This document shows positions 62,075-64,000 of a stretch of DNA of 64,000 nucleotides, in pieces. Every line of letters starts with the position of its first letter. Position 1 is the first letter of the stretch. The translations under genes and the position numbers were made by a program. The stretch is from Synechococcales cyanobacterium CNB (GTDB lineage Bacteria > Planctomycetota > Phycisphaerae > Phycisphaerales > UBA1924): contig SZOZ01000002.1 in assembly GCA_030263455.1 (NCBI GenBank), positions 124,001 through 188,000 on the forward strand, given 5' to 3'. The notes under the pieces were generated by a model that saw only the letters and a list, made by a program, of their open reading frames with translations, searched no databases and was not told the origin of the DNA.

Positions 62075-62941
62075 ATGGCGAAGACCCGCGAGATCAAGAA
62101 GCGCATCAAGGCGGTCGGCAACATCAAGCGGATCACCCGCACGATGCAGATGATCGCCACCGCGAAGTTCAGCGCGTCCCAGAGCCGCGCTCTGGCCGGC
62201 AAGCCCTACACCAAGGCCGTTTTCGACATCGTCGGCGAACTGGCCCAGTCCGAGGACGCCCGCGCCCACGCCCTCTTCAACGCCGACCGACCCGGGCAGG
62301 AACTCACCCTCGTCCTCACGAGCGACCGCGGGCTGTGCGGTCCCTACAACGGCTCCGTCCTGCGCACGGCACTCGCTCACCTCCGCGCCGATCCCGCGAA
62401 CATGGGGGGCCTCATCGAGCTCGTCGGCAAGAAGGGCGTTGCGTTCTTCAAGTTCAACGGCATCCCCGTCGCCAAGCACCATACGGAGTTCGGCGACAAG
62501 CCCGAGTTCGAGCAGGTCGCCCGCCTCGCCTCCGACTACGTCTCGCGCTTCCTCGCGGGCGAGGTGCGCCGCGTCCGCGTGGTCTACATGCGGTACGTTT
62601 CGGCGGGTCGGCAGGCCCCCGAGATCATGCAACTTCTCCCGCTGCGCCCGCCCGAGAGCTCGGGCGAGTCCTCCGGTCCGCGGATCAACTACGAGTTCAG
62701 CCCAGAAGGCCCCGAGCTGCTGGATGCTCTGCTCCCGGCCGCGGTCAATGCGCTGCTCTTCCAGGCGTTCAACGACGCCATCGTGAGCGAGCACGTCGCG
62801 CGGATGGTCGCCATGAAGGCCGCGACCGACAACGCGGGCAAGATGGGCAAGGCACTCACCCGCCGCTTCAACCGCGCCCGACAGGCCCAGATCACCACGG
62901 AACTCACCGAGATCATCTCCGGCGCGGCCGCGCTCGAATGA
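62075..62941 (+). CDS. atpG: ATP synthase F1 gamma subunit
   Basis: A 288-residue F1 gamma chain. The N-terminal coiled-coil helix starts AKTREIKKRIKAVGNIKRIT and runs into RTMQMIATAKF; the middle has LTLVLTSDRGLCGPYNG; the C-terminal helix has LLFQAFNDAIVSEHVARMVAMK and ends FNRARQAQITTELTEIISGA. The whole family pattern is present, and length is normal. It stands alone on the plus strand, 7.6 kb from atpA, which is on the other strand; no atpD, atpH or atpC gene is adjacent. Confidence 0.96.
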   Translation: MAKTREIKKRIKAVGNIKRITRTMQMIATAKFSASQSRALAGKPYTKAVFDIVGELAQSEDARAHALFNADRPGQELTLVLTSDRGLCGPYNGSVLRTALAHLRADPANMGGLIELVGKKGVAFFKFNGIPVAKHHTEFGDKPEFEQVARLASDYVSRFLAGEVRRVRVVYMRYVSAGRQAPEIMQLLPLRPPESSGESSGPRINYEFSPEGPELLDALLPAAVNALLFQAFNDAIVSEHVARMVAMKAATDNAGKMGKALTRRFNRARQAQITTELTEIISGAAALE

Positions 62942-62962
62942 CGCACGGGTTCGGTGGTCGCC

Positions 62963-64000
62963 TCAGGCGCGGCGGACCTCGACTTTGCCGCCGGGGGCGT
63001 CCTTGATCGCGTAGCCCATCTCGGCCAGGCGGTCTCGGATCGAGTCAGCGCGGGCGAAGTCCCTAGCGCGCCGGGCTTCTGCACGCTCGCGGAGGAGCGA
63101 TTCGACCTCGGGGGAAGGGTCCACGCCCACGAAGACGCCGAGGTCGGTGGCGCGAGCCTCGGCCCTGTCCAGCGCGAGCAGGCCCAGCACGGCGTCGAGC
63201 GTGCGCATCGTGTCGGCGTCGGCGCGCGTCGGACGGGGCGTGCGGCCGATCCACTCGTTCACCGACCCGATCGCGCCGGCGATGTTCAGGTCGTCGTGCA
63301 TGGCGGCGGCGAAGTCGCGGGTGATGCGCTCGTCAGCGGCGCCCGCATCGGTCGCGGCGGAGGCTTCGTCGGCGAAGCGGCGCCAGCGAACGACGAAGCG
63401 GGCCGAGTCCTTCAACCCCTGCTCCGTGAAGTTCGCGTTCGAACGGTAGTGCGTCCTGATGAGTTCGAGGCGCACGGCTGCCGGTTCGTGCCCGCGTGCG
63501 AAGAGGTCGCGGGCCGTGAAGAAGTTGCCCTTGCTCTTTGACATCTTCTCGCCCTCGACGAGCAGGAACCGCGGGTGGAACCACGCCCGCGCGTAGAGCG
63601 GGTTGCCGGTGAAGGCGCACGACTGGGCAATCTCGCACTCGTGGTGGGGGAAGATGTTGTCCTCGCCGCCGGAGTGCAGGTCGATCTCGCCGCGGGCGTG
63701 GTCGGGGTCGAGGCGGGCGAGCGCCATGACGGAGCACTCGACGTGCCAGCCGGGGTAGCCCTCGCCCCACGGGCTGGGCCACTTCATCACGTGCGCGGGG
63801 TCGGACTTCCAGAGCAGGAAATCGGCGGGGTGCCGCTTCTCGGCCTGGTGAGCGGCGTCGACGCGCTCGCCCGCGCCCTCGCGCAGCCGATCCAGCGTGT
63901 TGCCGCTCAGCCGCCCGTACTCGGGGAACGACTGGACGCTGAAGTAGACGGTCTGCCGTCCGGCCGGGCCGACGGCGTAGGCGTGCCCCTTGGCGATGAG
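62963..64000 (-). CDS. cysS: Cysteinyl-tRNA synthetase, N-terminal part beyond window
   Basis: The visible 345 C-terminal residues contain typical CysRS blocks: LIAKGHAYAV at the window edge, FLLWKSDP, WPSPWGEGYPGWHVECS with a zinc Cys, DLHSGGEDNIFPHHECE with the zinc His and Glu, and the KMSKSKGN nucleotide loop. The DALR-like and C-terminal anticodon parts follow and end at 62963. The start codon lies past base 64000. The gene is convergent with atpG, with 21 nt between stops. Confidence 0.95.
   Translation of the reverse strand, partial: LIAKGHAYAVGPAGRQTVYFSVQSFPEYGRLSGNTLDRLREGAGERVDAAHQAEKRHPADFLLWKSDPAHVMKWPSPWGEGYPGWHVECSVMALARLDPDHARGEIDLHSGGEDNIFPHHECEIAQSCAFTGNPLYARAWFHPRFLLVEGEKMSKSKGNFFTARDLFARGHEPAAVRLELIRTHYRSNANFTEQGLKDSARFVVRWRRFADEASAATDAGAADERITRDFAAAMHDDLNIAGAIGSVNEWIGRTPRPTRADADTMRTLDAVLGLLALDRAEARATDLGVFVGVDPSPEVESLLRERAEARRARDFARADSIRDRLAEMGYAIKDAPGGKVEVRRA

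Overview
The window is high-GC bacterial DNA that looks like Planctomycetota, most likely class Phycisphaerae. Several lines of evidence agree. Five exported proteins end in the tandem Cys-bounded dockerin-like tail (ADFNGDTV..LDVLAFLNAY..GC) known as the GC-type dockerin. One protein ends in a PEP-CTERM-like tail (PTPGGLALLG..RRRR). A 23S-5S rRNA unit has no 16S gene beside it. An ECF sigma factor is paired with a Ser/Thr kinase, and a prepilin-type protein of planctomycete style is present. The assignment is inference from these families; no search was run.

Layout. 1-2.7 kb (minus): partial phenylalanine hydroxylase, an amidohydrolase coupled to a DUF2470-like protein, and a Lys/Ala-rich histone-like peptide. 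2.7-3.55 kb: a long non-coding gap with two DnaA-box-like 9-mers. 3.55-14.3 kb (mostly plus): M16-like protein, fused iron-type ABC permease, GNAT, PdxA, MATE, a TPR protein with two RNA-polymerase alpha-CTD-like domains, BFD-like ferredoxin (minus), a TsaE-YacG-like fusion and an M61-like peptidase. 14.3-20.9 kb: a metal-site-less Fur homologue (minus), a GT-C-like membrane protein coupled to a flippase-like protein, NadE, and a PEP-CTERM protein. 21-27 kb (accessory in character): DinB, a three-gene operon with a MauE-like membrane protein and an eight-cysteine exported peptide, a divergent prepilin-type gene, and a second three-gene operon (SGNH protein, 34-residue membrane peptide, unknown protein). 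27.1-30.5 kb (minus): 5S and 23S rRNA with a promoter, boxA and terminator. 30.5-36.1 kb (minus): a type IV pilus-like inner-membrane operon led by a PilM-PilN fusion. 36.3-46.3 kb: MEMO-like protein, CusF-like lipoprotein, family-4 uracil-DNA glycosylase lacking most Fe-S cysteines, sugar epimerase, trypsin-like dockerin protein, and a CPA2 antiporter-EIIA fusion coupled to a tandem Usp protein. 46.4-58.3 kb: four more dockerin proteins around the ECF-kinase pair, a frameshifted atpA and a 21-bp tandem repeat. 58.4-64 kb: tautomerase, PhnP-like hydrolase, serine beta-lactamase-like protein, atpG and partial cysS.

The two observations closest to an undescribed system are the MauE-like/eight-cysteine-peptide operon (21.57-22.99 kb), which looks like a dedicated disulfide-forming module with its own substrate, and the TPR/double alpha-CTD protein (10.4-11.4 kb), which looks like a transcription-linked adaptor. 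The TsaE-YacG-like fusion and the SGNH/micro-peptide operon are also unusual. The atpA lesion is most simply a 41-nt deletion and should be checked as a possible assembly error.
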